The position numbers were made by a program, and so were the translations under genes. From JAUSIF01 sp040901465 (GTDB lineage: Bacteria > Pseudomonadota > Alphaproteobacteria > Rhizobiales > Xanthobacteraceae), in NCBI GenBank assembly GCA_040901465.1, contig JBBDYN010000026.1, positions 62,001 through 126,000 on the forward strand: a stretch of 64,000 nucleotides of DNA, in the 5' to 3' direction. The notes below the pieces were generated by a model. It saw only the letters and a list, made by a program, of their open reading frames with translations. It ran no database searches and had not been told where the DNA came from. Within the stretch, counting starts at the first letter, position 1. Each line of letters starts with the position of its first letter. Shown here in pieces: positions 17,262-26,422 of the stretch.

Positions 17262-18717
17262 CGGGCCTCCGGCCGAAGACGCGCGTCTCGGTCGTCGGCG
17301 TGCCGCCGATTTCGGCGACGGCTTTAGCGACGAGATTGCGGGCGGCGTCTAGCCGGTACTTTGCGCTCGCGCGCATGTCATCAAGCGGCGTGTAGTCCTT
17401 CTCCATCGCTTGGAGCGCCGCTTCAACCGCAGCGGCGTCGGCCGCGGCGATGCCCTTAAGGTTCGCTTCGGTCAATTTGGCGCGCTTCGGCGTTCCCGCC
17501 ATTCCGCCAAATGCGATGCGGGCGTCAGCGATCTTCTTGCCGTCGAGACGCAGCTTGATCGCACCCATGACGGCGGAAATGTCCTGGTCGTAGCGCTTGG
17601 CAAGTTTGAAACAGCGGAACTGCTCGCTCTTCGCGAGCTTTGGCACAACGACGGCGCGTACGAACTCGCCCATCGCCCGGTCCTGTTTCCTGTAATCCAG
17701 GAAGAAGTCCTCGAGCGGGATCGTGCGGATCCTGTCGCCGCGTTGAAGCTCGAGCTTTGCGCCAAGTGCGATCAAGGCGGGCGGGCTGTCGCCGACGGGC
17801 GAGCCGTTCGCAATGTTCCCGCCGACGGTCGCGGCGTTCCGCACCTGCCAGCCGCCGAAGCGGCGGATCAATTGGCCGAGATCGGAATCGATCGCGGCAA
17901 GCGCCGGTCCGACCGCCTCGACGGTCACTGTTGCGCCAATGCGTACTTCCGCGCCTTTGTCGTCTATCCCGTCGAGGCCGGCAACGCGGCCGAGCCAGAT
18001 GATCTTCGGCAGGTCGCGTAGCTCCTTGGTGATCCAAAGGCCGACGTCAGTCGCACCCGAGACAACGGTCGCGTCCGGATTCTCCAGATAGAGATTGGCG
18101 AGGCTCTCGATCGAAGCCGGCGCGGCGAAGAAGCGTTCGCGTGTGCCGATGAAAATATCTGCGCGATCCGCGATCGATTGAAGGCGGCTCGCCGCATCCT
18201 TCTCATCGCGATTGAAACGGTCGTCCGGCTTGCCGTTGCAGGCATCGAGTCCGGCATCGAGGATCGGCCGGTAGCCGGTGCAACGGCAAAGATTTCCTGC
18301 GATCGCTTCAACCACGCGTGCGCGCTCGGGCTTGCGGCCTCCGTCGTGATAGAGCGCGAACAGCGCCATGACGAACCCGGGTGTGCAGAAGCCGCACTGG
18401 GAGCCATGATGCTCGACCAAGGCGCGCTGCACGGGATGCAATTCATTGTCGGCGAGGTCTTCCACGGCGATTACCTCGGCGCCGTCCGCTTGTCCCGCGA
18501 GCAAAATACAGGAATTGACCGGCTCATAGACGACGCGCCCCGCACGCAAGCGGCGCAGGACCACGGTGCAGGCGCCGCAATCGCCCTCGGCGCAGCCTTC
18601 CTTGGTGCCGGTGGCGCGCTCTTCGAGCCGCAAATAATCGAGCAGCGTCGCGGCAGGCGCGAGATCGGAGCGCGCGATCAGGCGACCGCGCCGGTAAAAG
18701 CGGACTTCCTTGCGCAT
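17245..18717 (-). CDS. xdhA: Xanthine dehydrogenase, [2Fe-2S]/FAD subunit
   Basis: A 490-residue small subunit carrying both iron-sulfur clusters and FAD. Plant-type [2Fe-2S] cysteines are C42, C47, C50 and C70; the second cluster uses C108, C111, C144 and C146. A FAD-binding domain follows from about residue 195 (VVSGATDVGLW, then ATVGGNIANGSPVGDSPPALIAL) and a CO-dehydrogenase-flavoprotein C-terminal domain. It is the first gene of the purine operon; the 95 bases upstream probably hold the promoter, though I see no convincing boxes. Confidence 0.95.
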   Translation of the reverse strand: MRKEVRFYRRGRLIARSDLAPAATLLDYLRLEERATGTKEGCAEGDCGACTVVLRRLRAGRVVYEPVNSCILLAGQADGAEVIAVEDLADNELHPVQRALVEHHGSQCGFCTPGFVMALFALYHDGGRKPERARVVEAIAGNLCRCTGYRPILDAGLDACNGKPDDRFNRDEKDAASRLQSIADRADIFIGTRERFFAAPASIESLANLYLENPDATVVSGATDVGLWITKELRDLPKIIWLGRVAGLDGIDDKGAEVRIGATVTVEAVGPALAAIDSDLGQLIRRFGGWQVRNAATVGGNIANGSPVGDSPPALIALGAKLELQRGDRIRTIPLEDFFLDYRKQDRAMGEFVRAVVVPKLAKSEQFRCFKLAKRYDQDISAVMGAIKLRLDGKKIADARIAFGGMAGTPKRAKLTEANLKGIAAADAAAVEAALQAMEKDYTPLDDMRASAKYRLDAARNLVAKAVAEIGGTPTTETRVFGRRPDAHAA

Positions 18718-18812
18718 GGCGAACCTCGCGGCGGCCGCTCATGCCCCCGCAATGGCCGATTTTCGGTCAGAATCAAACGCTTGGCAATCGGCGCGGGCGG
18801 TCTGCGACCGCA

Positions 18813-19433
18813 TCAAAGTCGCGTGAAGCGGCTGAACTGAAAGCGCTGCACCGCGCCCCAAGGGGTCTTGTGATCATCCTGCAACGTCTCGACCAGTCGC
18901 AGTTCCGATCCCAGCTCGGCCGCAAGCGTCTCGGCCGAATAACGCACGACCGGAAGTCCGCTGCAGCGCTCGGGGCCGTCGAGGGCGAACGTCGAGATCA
19001 CAACGCAACCAGCTGGCGCTACAGCCGTGAGCAGCGCCTGCTTGTAGGCGGCGCGATCCTCGGGTTCGGTAAGAAAATGCAGCACCGCCCGATCGTGCCA
19101 GAGGCGGTATTGCCGCGACGGTGTCCATTTTGTGATGTCGGCGGTGATCCATTGAACAGACCCGGCGCGCGTCCCGAGGCGGCGCTGCGTGTGCTCAAGT
19201 GCGTGGCCGGATACGTCGAGCACCGTCACGTCCAAATAGCCGGAGTCGACCAAGCGGTCGACCAGCCGAGACTCGCCGCCGCCAATGTCAATGATCGGCG
19301 CATCCTTGCCACCGCCACAATGACGGATGAACTCGATGGAGGTCGCCGGCTCGGTCTGGAACCAGCTGACCTCATCCTCGGCCTTGTTACCGTAGACGCC
19401 TTCCCAGTGCTGTTTCGGGTCCACGTGCCCCAT
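18813..19433 (-). CDS. Class I SAM-dependent methyltransferase
   Basis: A 206-residue Rossmann-fold methyltransferase. Motif I reads IIDIGGGESRLVD (about 47-59), motif II ends in VLDVSG, and the post-I region gives ITADITKW, all typical of class I SAM enzymes. The opening HWEGVYGNKAEDEVSWFQTEP block is shared with a family of small bacterial methyltransferases often labelled thiopurine-S-methyltransferase-like. The substrate is unknown. It is 26 bases downstream of the quinone reductase and probably cotranscribed. Confidence 0.8.
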   Translation of the reverse strand: MGHVDPKQHWEGVYGNKAEDEVSWFQTEPATSIEFIRHCGGGKDAPIIDIGGGESRLVDRLVDSGYLDVTVLDVSGHALEHTQRRLGTRAGSVQWITADITKWTPSRQYRLWHDRAVLHFLTEPEDRAAYKQALLTAVAPAGCVVISTFALDGPERCSGLPVVRYSAETLAAELGSELRLVETLQDDHKTPWGAVQRFQFSRFTRL

Positions 19434-19459
19434 GTCGTCCTCCTCGTAGGCGGTGCGCC

Positions 19460-20437
19460 TCAGGGCAATAGCACGGTCGAGCCCGTGGTCTTACGAGATT
19501 CCAGATCGCGATGCGCCTGGGCGGCGTCCTTGAGCGCATACGTCTGCTTGACGGGAATGTTCACGGCGCCCTTCCCGACGACGTCCATCACGTCCTTCGC
19601 CATGGCGACCATGTCCTCGCGCTTGGCGCCGTAGTGCACGAGCGTCGGGCGCGTCGCGAACAGCGAGCCCTTCTGCTGGAGTATCAAAATGTTGAACGCA
19701 TCGATTGCGCCGGAGGCATTGCCGAAGCTCACGAACATGCCGAGCGGCTTGAGGCAGTCGAGCGAGGCCGGGAACGTCGCTTTGCCGACGCCGTCATAAA
19801 CCACCTCGCATTTCGCGCCGTTGGTGATCTCGGTGACGCGCTTGGCGAAATCTTCGTCGCGATAATTGATCGTGTGACGGGCGCCGTTTTCCTTGGCGAG
19901 CTTCGCTTTGTCGGCGGAACCGACAGTGCCAATCACGGTCGCGCCGAGATGGTTCGCCCACTGGCAGAGGATGAGTCCAACGCCGCCGGCCGCGGCGTGC
20001 ACGAGAATGGTGTGGCCCTTCTGTACCTTGAACGTCTGCTTGAGGAGATACCGCGCGGTCATGCCCTTCAGCATCATGCCGGCCGCGGCCTTGTCGTCGA
20101 TGTTGTCGGGAAGCTTCACAATTTTATCGACCGGGATATTGCGCTCGGCGGCGTAGCCGCCGGTCGACATGCCGTAGGCGACGCGGTCGCCGACCTTGAA
20201 TTCGGTGACGCCCGGACCGACGGTCGTGACGACGCCGGCACCTTCATTGCCCGGAACCATCGGCAGGCCGCCGGGCGCGGGATAAAGGCCAGTACGGAAA
20301 TATGTATCGATGAAGTTCAGCCCGATCGCGCCCTGCTTGAGCCGCACTTCGTTGGGGCCCGGATCCTTGAGCGTGATGTCTTCATAGGTAAGGACTTCCG
20401 GGCCGCCGATCTTATGAATACGGACTGCCGCAACCAT
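19460..20437 (-). CDS. NADPH:quinone oxidoreductase (MDR, QorA type)
   Basis: A 325-residue zinc-independent medium-chain dehydrogenase/reductase. It has the quinone-reductase signature (GLNFID.Y.R.GLYP, GNEGAGVV), the NADPH-binding loop VHAAAGGVG, and no zinc cysteines. It reduces quinones or alpha,beta-unsaturated carbonyls with NADPH. I start at ATG 20437, which has GGAGGAAG seven bases upstream; the earlier Met codons lie in the end of terC. It follows terC by 14 bases. Confidence 0.88.
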   Translation of the reverse strand: MVAAVRIHKIGGPEVLTYEDITLKDPGPNEVRLKQGAIGLNFIDTYFRTGLYPAPGGLPMVPGNEGAGVVTTVGPGVTEFKVGDRVAYGMSTGGYAAERNIPVDKIVKLPDNIDDKAAAGMMLKGMTARYLLKQTFKVQKGHTILVHAAAGGVGLILCQWANHLGATVIGTVGSADKAKLAKENGARHTINYRDEDFAKRVTEITNGAKCEVVYDGVGKATFPASLDCLKPLGMFVSFGNASGAIDAFNILILQQKGSLFATRPTLVHYGAKREDMVAMAKDVMDVVGKGAVNIPVKQTYALKDAAQAHRDLESRKTTGSTVLLP

Positions 20438-20451
20438 TTTCGCTTCCTCCA

Positions 20452-21213
20452 TCAATGATGCGGCTTGCTATTGCCGCCCGAACTTCTCGCTTTGCGCCGG
20501 TGTTGCCGATTGCGGCGCGCCAGGACATTGAACGCCTCGACACCCGCAGAGAATGCCATCGCGAAGTAAATATACGCTCGCGGAATATGAAAGCCCATGC
20601 CGTCCGCAATCAGCGCCACGCCGATTAGGATCAGGAAGGCGAGCGCGAGCATCTTCGTCGTGGGATAGCGAGCGACGAACTCGCTGACCGGGCCGGACGA
20701 AACGTACATAACGCCCACCGCAATGATGACCGCGATGATCATGACCTCGATGTCCTGGGCCATGCCAATCGCGGTGACGATCGAGTCGACCGAGAACACG
20801 AGGTCGATGGCGATCACTTGTGCAACCGCCCATTTAAAGGCGTGCTTCGATACTCGGACGGGTTCGCCCTCCTCCAGCCCTTCGATCTCGGCGTGCACTT
20901 CGCGGGTGGCCTTGGTGAGCAGGAACAGGCCGCCGCCGATCAAGACGATGTCGCGCCAGGAAAATTCCTGGCCCCAGAATTCGAGCACCGGCTCCGTGAG
21001 GCCGATCAGCCAGGTCAGGAAGAACAACAGAATGATGCGGAAGATGAGCGCGAGGCTGAGCCCGATCCGCCGCGCGCGTTCGCGCGCCTTGGCGTCGAGC
21101 CTCGCGACCAATACGGAAATGAAAACGACGTTGTCGATGCCGAGCACGATCTCGATCGCGGTAAGCGAAACGAGCGCGATCCAGGCTTCGGGGTTGACGA
21201 TCCATTCGAGCAT
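20452..21213 (-). CDS. TerC-family integral membrane protein
   Basis: A 253-residue inner-membrane protein with about seven hydrophobic helices. The TerC family marks are present: IEIVLGIDNVVFISV near the N-terminus and ALDLVFSVDSI-like IAIDLVFSVDS in the second half, each placing a conserved Asp within a helix. TerC proteins are linked to metal handling (manganese export, metalation of exoenzymes) and to tellurite resistance. It follows pcs by 6 bases. The C-terminal tail is basic and cytosolic. Confidence 0.88.
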   Translation of the reverse strand: MLEWIVNPEAWIALVSLTAIEIVLGIDNVVFISVLVARLDAKARERARRIGLSLALIFRIILLFFLTWLIGLTEPVLEFWGQEFSWRDIVLIGGGLFLLTKATREVHAEIEGLEEGEPVRVSKHAFKWAVAQVIAIDLVFSVDSIVTAIGMAQDIEVMIIAVIIAVGVMYVSSGPVSEFVARYPTTKMLALAFLILIGVALIADGMGFHIPRAYIYFAMAFSAGVEAFNVLARRNRQHRRKARSSGGNSKPHH

Positions 21214-21219
21214 AGCGGC

Positions 21220-21954
21220 CTAAGGTTTCCGATGTGCGGGGCGAGCTAGTCCGACGGCAATGAAATACACCGCGAGGACGACCAGTCCAAGAACGACGGC
21301 GGGCGGCGGCGACAGGTGATACCAGAGCGCTGCGAGGCCGAGCGCGCCCCAGGCCGCGAGCAGGATCAGGTTGATGACGGCCCAGCGCTTCGCGCGCAAG
21401 GGGTGGGCGAACAGGATCGGCGCGAATGTGAGAACGATGAAGAGCGCAACCAAAACGAGCGCGACCGTTGGATCGGGATGAAGCACGAATAGATAAAACA
21501 CCACGATGTTCCAGAGCGCAGGGAAGCCGCGGAAATAGCCGTCCTCGGTCTTCATATTTGTGTCGGCGAAATAGATCGCGCTCGAGATCAGGATGGCAAC
21601 CGCCGCCGGCAGCGCGAAGGGCGGCGCCAGGATCGCTCCCGTGACCAGGGCGAAGGTCGGTACAAATACGTAATTCAGAAAATCCACAACGAGATCGAGC
21701 ACGTCGCCCGACCAGCGCGGCAGCACTTCGGCGACTTTCAGGCGGCGGGCAAGCGTTCCGTCGATTCCGTCGATGAGGAGAGCGAGGCCGAGCAGCACGA
21801 ACGTCACGGTAAATTCACCGGCGATCGCGGCCGTCAGCGCAAAAAACGCGATCGCGGCCCCCGCGGCGGTGAGGAGATGCACCGAAAACGACGCAATGCG
21901 ACGCGCGGGGGTCGCAGGCATTGGGATTGGCGGACGTTTGGATTTGAAGGCCAT
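21220..21954 (-). CDS. pcs: Phosphatidylcholine synthase
   Basis: A 244-residue membrane enzyme that condenses CDP-diacylglycerol with choline. The CDP-alcohol phosphotransferase motif runs from D65 to D91 as DG-x2-AR-x12-G-x3-D-x3-D. The 12-residue spacing is the form found in bacterial Pcs rather than the usual spacing of 8. About eight hydrophobic helices are visible. Pcs is characteristic of symbiotic and pathogenic alphaproteobacteria. It heads an apparent pcs-terC-qor-methyltransferase operon. Confidence 0.9.
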   Translation of the reverse strand: MAFKSKRPPIPMPATPARRIASFSVHLLTAAGAAIAFFALTAAIAGEFTVTFVLLGLALLIDGIDGTLARRLKVAEVLPRWSGDVLDLVVDFLNYVFVPTFALVTGAILAPPFALPAAVAILISSAIYFADTNMKTEDGYFRGFPALWNIVVFYLFVLHPDPTVALVLVALFIVLTFAPILFAHPLRAKRWAVINLILLAAWGALGLAALWYHLSPPPAVVLGLVVLAVYFIAVGLARPAHRKP

Positions 21955-22040
21955 GGGGACTTCGGAAATGTCCCCTTTCTTAGCCTATCAGGAGCATGGC
22001 GGGTACACCCCTCGCCCACGGGCCGGCCCAGGGCTATGTA

Positions 22041-23249
22041 ATGAGGATGAAGCTCACGGCGGAAATCGCGGTGGTCGGCGGCGGGCCTTCGGGGCTGGTC
22101 GCAGCGATCGCGCTTGCGGCGGCCGGGGCCGATACGGTGCTGTATGCGCCGCCGGCGGCGGGCCCGGATCGGCGCACGACGGCGCTCCTCAACGGATCGG
22201 TACGGACGCTGGAGGCGCTTGGCCTTTGGCAAGCGCTTGCGCCGCATACCGCGCCGCTCGCGCGACTGCGGCTGGTCGACGTCACGCGACGCCTCATCCG
22301 CGCACCGGAGGTGACGTTTGCAGCGGCAGAACTCCGGCTCGAAGCTTTCGGCCACAATATCGAGAACGAAATTCTGCGGCGCGAGCTGCGCGCGACGGCA
22401 GGCAAGAGGGTCAAGCTTCGCGTGGTGGAGGCGGCAATTGATGCGGTTGTGCCCGATGACAGCGGCGTGACGCTCCGCGCAGGTGGGCACGAGGAACGAG
22501 TCCGGCTCGTTGTCGCCGCGGACGGGCGTCATTCGATTTGCCGCAAGGCCGCCGGCATCAAGACAAGCCGGCGCGAGTTTGCGCAAACGGTGTTGACGAT
22601 GAACTTGCGGCACTCCAGGCCGCACCGGAATATTTCGACCGAGTTTCATACCGAGAGTGGCCCCTTCACGCTTGTGCCGCTGCCGGGCAATCGCTCGAGC
22701 CTTGTCTGGGCCGTCGAGCTGCGTGAAGCGGAGGCGCTGCTCGCCCTCGATGACGCGAAGCTTTCCCACGAAGTCGAGCGGCGCGCGCATTCGATCCTTG
22801 GGCGCATGGAGATCGACGGAGCGCGCGGGAGCTTCCCGCTCGCCATCGCAGTGGCCGAGCGCTTCGCGGATCAACGGATTGCGCTTGTTGGTGAGGCTGG
22901 CCACCTGCTGCCGCCGATCGGCGCGCAGGGACTCAATCTTGGCATCCGGGATGCGGCGACGATTGCGGAGCTTGTCGCCGATACACTGCGCGTGGACGCC
23001 GACATTGGCGGCGACGCGGTGCTGAATGACTACGAGGCGCGGCGGCGGCCCGACGTGCGCAATCGTGCGCTCGCCGTCGAACTGATGAACCGCTCGTTGC
23101 TCACGGATCTTCTGCCGGTCCACGCGTTGCGCGGTTTCGGACTCGATCTCGCCTCGCGCTTTGGATTCGTGCGGCGGGCATTGATGCGCGAAGGCCTTGG
23201 CCCGCGGGACGATGCGGCTCCGCGGCTCGCGCGCGGCGAAGCGCTTTAA
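22041..23249 (+). CDS. UbiH/UbiF/COQ6-family FAD monooxygenase
   Basis: A flavin-dependent aromatic hydroxylase of about 402 residues. Domains in order: the Rossmann GxGxxG (VVGGGPSGLVAA, residues 11-22), the DG motif around VVAADGRHS, and the GD-type motif IALVGEAGHLLPPIGAQGLNLGIRDA, which identifies the ubiquinone-biosynthesis hydroxylase group. It probably hydroxylates a polyprenyl-phenol ring in ubiquinone synthesis; which position cannot be told. ATG 22041 is chosen; ATG 21996 has a Shine-Dalgarno sequence only one base away. Its stop overlaps the convergent CaiB gene by 4 bases. Confidence 0.85.
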   Translation: MRMKLTAEIAVVGGGPSGLVAAIALAAAGADTVLYAPPAAGPDRRTTALLNGSVRTLEALGLWQALAPHTAPLARLRLVDVTRRLIRAPEVTFAAAELRLEAFGHNIENEILRRELRATAGKRVKLRVVEAAIDAVVPDDSGVTLRAGGHEERVRLVVAADGRHSICRKAAGIKTSRREFAQTVLTMNLRHSRPHRNISTEFHTESGPFTLVPLPGNRSSLVWAVELREAEALLALDDAKLSHEVERRAHSILGRMEIDGARGSFPLAIAVAERFADQRIALVGEAGHLLPPIGAQGLNLGIRDAATIAELVADTLRVDADIGGDAVLNDYEARRRPDVRNRALAVELMNRSLLTDLLPVHALRGFGLDLASRFGFVRRALMREGLGPRDDAAPRLARGEAL

Positions 23250-24346
23250 GATTTTTCCGCGAGCCGCGGGAACGGCCGCATTTTCTCGTCGACGCGGAAC
23301 TGCGGCGAGATCGGGACCGGCACCGCGGGCATTTCACTTCCATCCGGTCCGCGCACGCGATGAGCGAACAGGCCGCGCTCGATGAAGTGCGGATCGCTGA
23401 GCGCCTGTTCCAGCGTGGCGACGATCGTCGCGCAGCAATCGGCCGCCGCAAAGATCGGTTTCCAGTGCGCCGCAGGCTTCGACGCGATGATCTCGCGCAC
23501 GGCTTCGTAGGTTGATCGCGCATCTCGCTCGTCGTCGATGAGCGACGAGGGAAGTTCGATCGCCTTGGTGAAGGCTAGCCAGAATTGCTGCTCGAGCGCG
23601 CCGCATGCGACCAGCTTGCCGTCGCTCGTGGGATAGAGCCGGTAGCGCGGCGAGCCGCCATTGTGGCGAAGTTCTCCGGGTTCGGGATTGCGGCCGGTTG
23701 CATGCAGCGTCGCGAGCGCGAACCAGGCGAAAGTGAACATCGCGTCGGTCATGGCTATGTCGATATAGGCGCCCTGCCCGGTCTTTCCGCGCGCGATCAG
23801 CGCGAGCAGAATATTCGTCACGGCCGGAAACGTGCCCCCGCCGATGTCGGCAATGAGCGCGGGCGGGACGACGGGCCGATCGGCGGGACCGGGCGCGAGC
23901 GCGAGCAAGCCGGTAGAGCCGATGTAGTTGATGTCGTGGCCGGCTTCCTCGTGGCGCGGTCCCCGCTGCCCGTAGCCTGATATCGAGCAATAAATGATCC
24001 GGGGGTTCCTGGCCCGCACGGCGTCATAGCCGAGGCCCAGGCGCTGCATCACGCCGGGACGAAATTGCTCCACGAGCACGTCGGCGCGCGCTATAATTTC
24101 CCACGCCGCTCTTTTGCCCTGGTCGCTTTTCAAGTCCGCGACGAGACTCTTCTTGCCGCGATTGAGGAGCGCGAACGGCACGGAATAGCCGTTCTTGATC
24201 GGCACAAAGCGGCGCACGTCTTCGCCGCCGGGACGTTCGATCTTGACGACTTCGGCGCCGGCCTCGGCGAGCATCAAGGTCGCAAGCGGCCCCGGCAGAA
24301 GCGTCGTGAAATCCGCAACGAGAACGCCTTCGAGTGGCTTCGGCAT
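23246..24346 (-). CDS. CaiB/BaiF-family CoA transferase or acyl-CoA racemase
   Basis: A 366-residue family III CoA-transferase. It has the opening LEGVLVADFTTLLPGP, the GAEVVKIERPGGED motif, LNRGKKSLVADLKS, and the catalytic Asp in EAGHDINYIG (about residue 136). The region GKGQ.V.I.M.DA is present as GQGAYIDIAMTDA. Length is nearer alpha-methylacyl-CoA racemase (about 360) than formyl-CoA transferase (about 430). The nearby malyl-CoA lyase makes a CoA-ester isomerase/transferase role thinkable, but they are on opposite strands. Confidence 0.85.
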   Translation of the reverse strand: MPKPLEGVLVADFTTLLPGPLATLMLAEAGAEVVKIERPGGEDVRRFVPIKNGYSVPFALLNRGKKSLVADLKSDQGKRAAWEIIARADVLVEQFRPGVMQRLGLGYDAVRARNPRIIYCSISGYGQRGPRHEEAGHDINYIGSTGLLALAPGPADRPVVPPALIADIGGGTFPAVTNILLALIARGKTGQGAYIDIAMTDAMFTFAWFALATLHATGRNPEPGELRHNGGSPRYRLYPTSDGKLVACGALEQQFWLAFTKAIELPSSLIDDERDARSTYEAVREIIASKPAAHWKPIFAAADCCATIVATLEQALSDPHFIERGLFAHRVRGPDGSEMPAVPVPISPQFRVDEKMRPFPRLAEKS

Positions 24347-24356
24347 GGCGGGCGCC

Positions 24357-24816
24357 TCAGTGGAACAGGTTGGGCTCGATCATGCCGTGCTGGATCAAAT
24401 AAAGCAGCCCCGTCACAGTGACGATCGAGGTAATGGTGCTGACGAGGATTCCGCCCCAAGCCTGCTGCACATGGACATCGAATTGTCGCGCCATGACGTA
24501 TGCGTTGAGCGCCGACGGCAATGCGGCCATGAGCACCGCGGCATAGACCCAGAGCGGGTCAAAGCCGCCGATTGCCGACAACAGCAGCCATGCGATCAAG
24601 GGATGCAGGAACAATTTGATCGTGACGAGGATCTGGATTTCGTCGGGAATGTGTTCGAGCGGGCGCATCGCGACGGTGACCCCAAGCGTAAACAGTGCGC
24701 AGGGAGCGGCGGCGTTCGCCAAGCCGCTTTCCGGCGGCTTCACGGTCCGCCCATTGGCAAAAACCAGGCAGGATCAGGCCGAAGAACGGAAGCGCGAGAC
24801 CGAGAGCGTCGCCCAT
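24357..24816 (-). pseudogene. AEC (auxin efflux carrier) transporter, internally deleted
   Basis: An AEC-family permease is normally about 310 residues with ten helices. Here only both ends survive. 24816 to about 24755 encodes the start (MGDALGLALPFFGLILPGF). Another frame from about 24743 to 24357 encodes the last 128 residues, with NAAAPCALFTLGVT, LPSALNAYVMA and the final helix. About 150 residues of the middle are missing and the frame differs, so no transporter can be produced. A short internal start at 24743 could give the C-terminal piece, which would lack the transport core. Confidence 0.75.
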
Positions 24817-24957
24817 CAATAGAGGGACCGGTCGGACGCGACGCGACAGACGCACCCGGTCCGCCCGTCAATCAGGAAACCGTGCAAGCTTACCGGAGCC
24901 GCTAGGCGGGGGCCTGCGGGTCGGCTAATGCTCATGTGCCCCGAATGCCGAGTCGCA

Positions 24958-25995
24958 ATGACCCTGTCACGCAATTTCTACAAGCCGCTTGCGATCGACG
25001 CGCCGGAGCCGTTCCGGGAATTGCCGGTGCGACTCGAGCGCATGATCCATTTCGTACCTCCTCATAACGAGAAGCTGCGCGCGCGCGTGCAGGATCTCGT
25101 CAAGGACATCGATGTCATTCTCGGAAATCTCGAGGACGGCATTTCCGTCGAGTCCAAGGTGGCGGCGCGCAAGGGCTTCATCGACATGGCGCGCTCGGTC
25201 GAATTCGGCTCGACCGGACTGTGGGTGCGGATCAACGCGCTATCGACGCCGTGGGCGTTCGACGAGGTGGTCGAGATCGTCGGCGAGGTCGGCGGCGAGC
25301 TTGACGTGATCATGCTGCCCAAGGTCGATGGGCCGTGGGACATTCATTATCTCGACCGGCTGCTCGCGCAACTCGAAGCCAAATACGGGCTGAGCCATCC
25401 GATCCTGATCCATTGCATCCTGGAGACGGCCGAGGGCGTCACGAACGTGGAGGCGGTCGCTTCCGCGTCCCCTCGCCTGCACGGCATGAGCCTCGGACCC
25501 GCGGACCTTGCCGCGTCGCGCGCGATGAAGACGACGCGCGTCGGCGGTGGGCATCCTGACTACAAAGTGGTCGCCGACCCGGGCCCGGAAAAACGCCCAT
25601 CCTTTCAGCAGGACCTCTGGCACTATTCGCTCGGCCGCATGGTGGACGCTTGCGTCGCGAACGGGATCAAGCCGTTCTGGGGTCCGTTCGGTGATTTTTC
25701 CGACGCGGAAGGTTGCGAGGCGCAGTTCCGCAGCGCTTTCGTGCAGGGCTGCGTCGGGGCGTGGTCGCTGCATCCGGACCAGATCGAGATCGCCAAGCGT
25801 GTGTTCAGCCCCGACCCCGCCGAGGTCGTGTTCGCCAAGCGAATTCTGGCGGCGATGCCGGACGGCTCCGGCGCCGTCATGATCGACGGCAAGATGCAAG
25901 ACGACGCCACCTGGCGGCAGGCAAAGGTCATGGTCGACCGGGCGCGGCTCGTTGCCGCCAAGGACCCGGTTCGGGCCAAGCTTTATCAATTCTGA
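24958..25995 (+). CDS. mcl: L-malyl-CoA / beta-methylmalyl-CoA lyase
   Basis: A 345-residue HpcH/HpaI-fold lyase. Its long form with NFYKPLAIDAPEPFRELPVRLERMIHFVPPHN matches Mcl1 of alphaproteobacteria, which reversibly splits malyl-CoA into glyoxylate and acetyl-CoA and beta-methylmalyl-CoA into glyoxylate and propionyl-CoA. Acid residues of the Mg site are in GNLEDG, ETAEGV and GPADLA. It serves the ethylmalonyl-CoA or serine cycles. I start at ATG 24958 rather than 24928 because the family begins there. It stands alone, divergent from the dead AEC gene. Confidence 0.88.
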   Translation: MTLSRNFYKPLAIDAPEPFRELPVRLERMIHFVPPHNEKLRARVQDLVKDIDVILGNLEDGISVESKVAARKGFIDMARSVEFGSTGLWVRINALSTPWAFDEVVEIVGEVGGELDVIMLPKVDGPWDIHYLDRLLAQLEAKYGLSHPILIHCILETAEGVTNVEAVASASPRLHGMSLGPADLAASRAMKTTRVGGGHPDYKVVADPGPEKRPSFQQDLWHYSLGRMVDACVANGIKPFWGPFGDFSDAEGCEAQFRSAFVQGCVGAWSLHPDQIEIAKRVFSPDPAEVVFAKRILAAMPDGSGAVMIDGKMQDDATWRQAKVMVDRARLVAAKDPVRAKLYQF

Positions 25996-26075
25996 CCGAA
26001 ATCCGCCGCGATTGACCCTCACTCAGTAGCCCGTAAAATGGCGCTTGGGTCCAGTTTCGTCGCCGGCCGCGAGCC

Positions 26076-26405
26076 ATGAAGCAGCGTCAAGCCAAGTACC
26101 GCATCGGCCAGATCGTACGTCACCGCGTTTATCCGTTTCGCGGCATCGTATTCGACGTGGATCCGAGCTTCAGCAATACCGAGGAATGGTACAAGGCGAT
26201 TCCGGCGGACATCCAGCCGGCCAAGGACCAGCCGTTTTATCACCTGCTCGCCGAAAACGCAGAGACCGAATATGTCGCTTATGTCTCCGAGCAGAATTTA
26301 GTTCCGGATACATCGGGCGAGCCGTTGCGCCATCCGGAGATTGAAGAGCGTTTCGCCGCCGACGACAAGGGCGACTATCGGGCGCGCGATCAGCAGATTC
26401 ACTGA
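26076..26405 (+). CDS. hspQ: Heat-shock protein HspQ
   Basis: A 109-residue YccV/HspQ protein, a small hemimethylated-DNA-binding-fold protein. In enterobacteria it is a specificity factor for Lon and affects DnaA levels. Family marks are FRIGQIVRHR..PFRGIVFDVDP (here YRIGQIVRHRVYPFRG), the NTEEWY block and QPFYHLLAEN. Length is normal. It is convergent with the DedA gene (17-base gap). No sigma-32 promoter was recognised in the 80 bases upstream. Confidence 0.92.
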   Translation: MKQRQAKYRIGQIVRHRVYPFRGIVFDVDPSFSNTEEWYKAIPADIQPAKDQPFYHLLAENAETEYVAYVSEQNLVPDTSGEPLRHPEIEERFAADDKGDYRARDQQIH

Positions 26406-26422
26406 CCGCCGCGTAACGGGCC

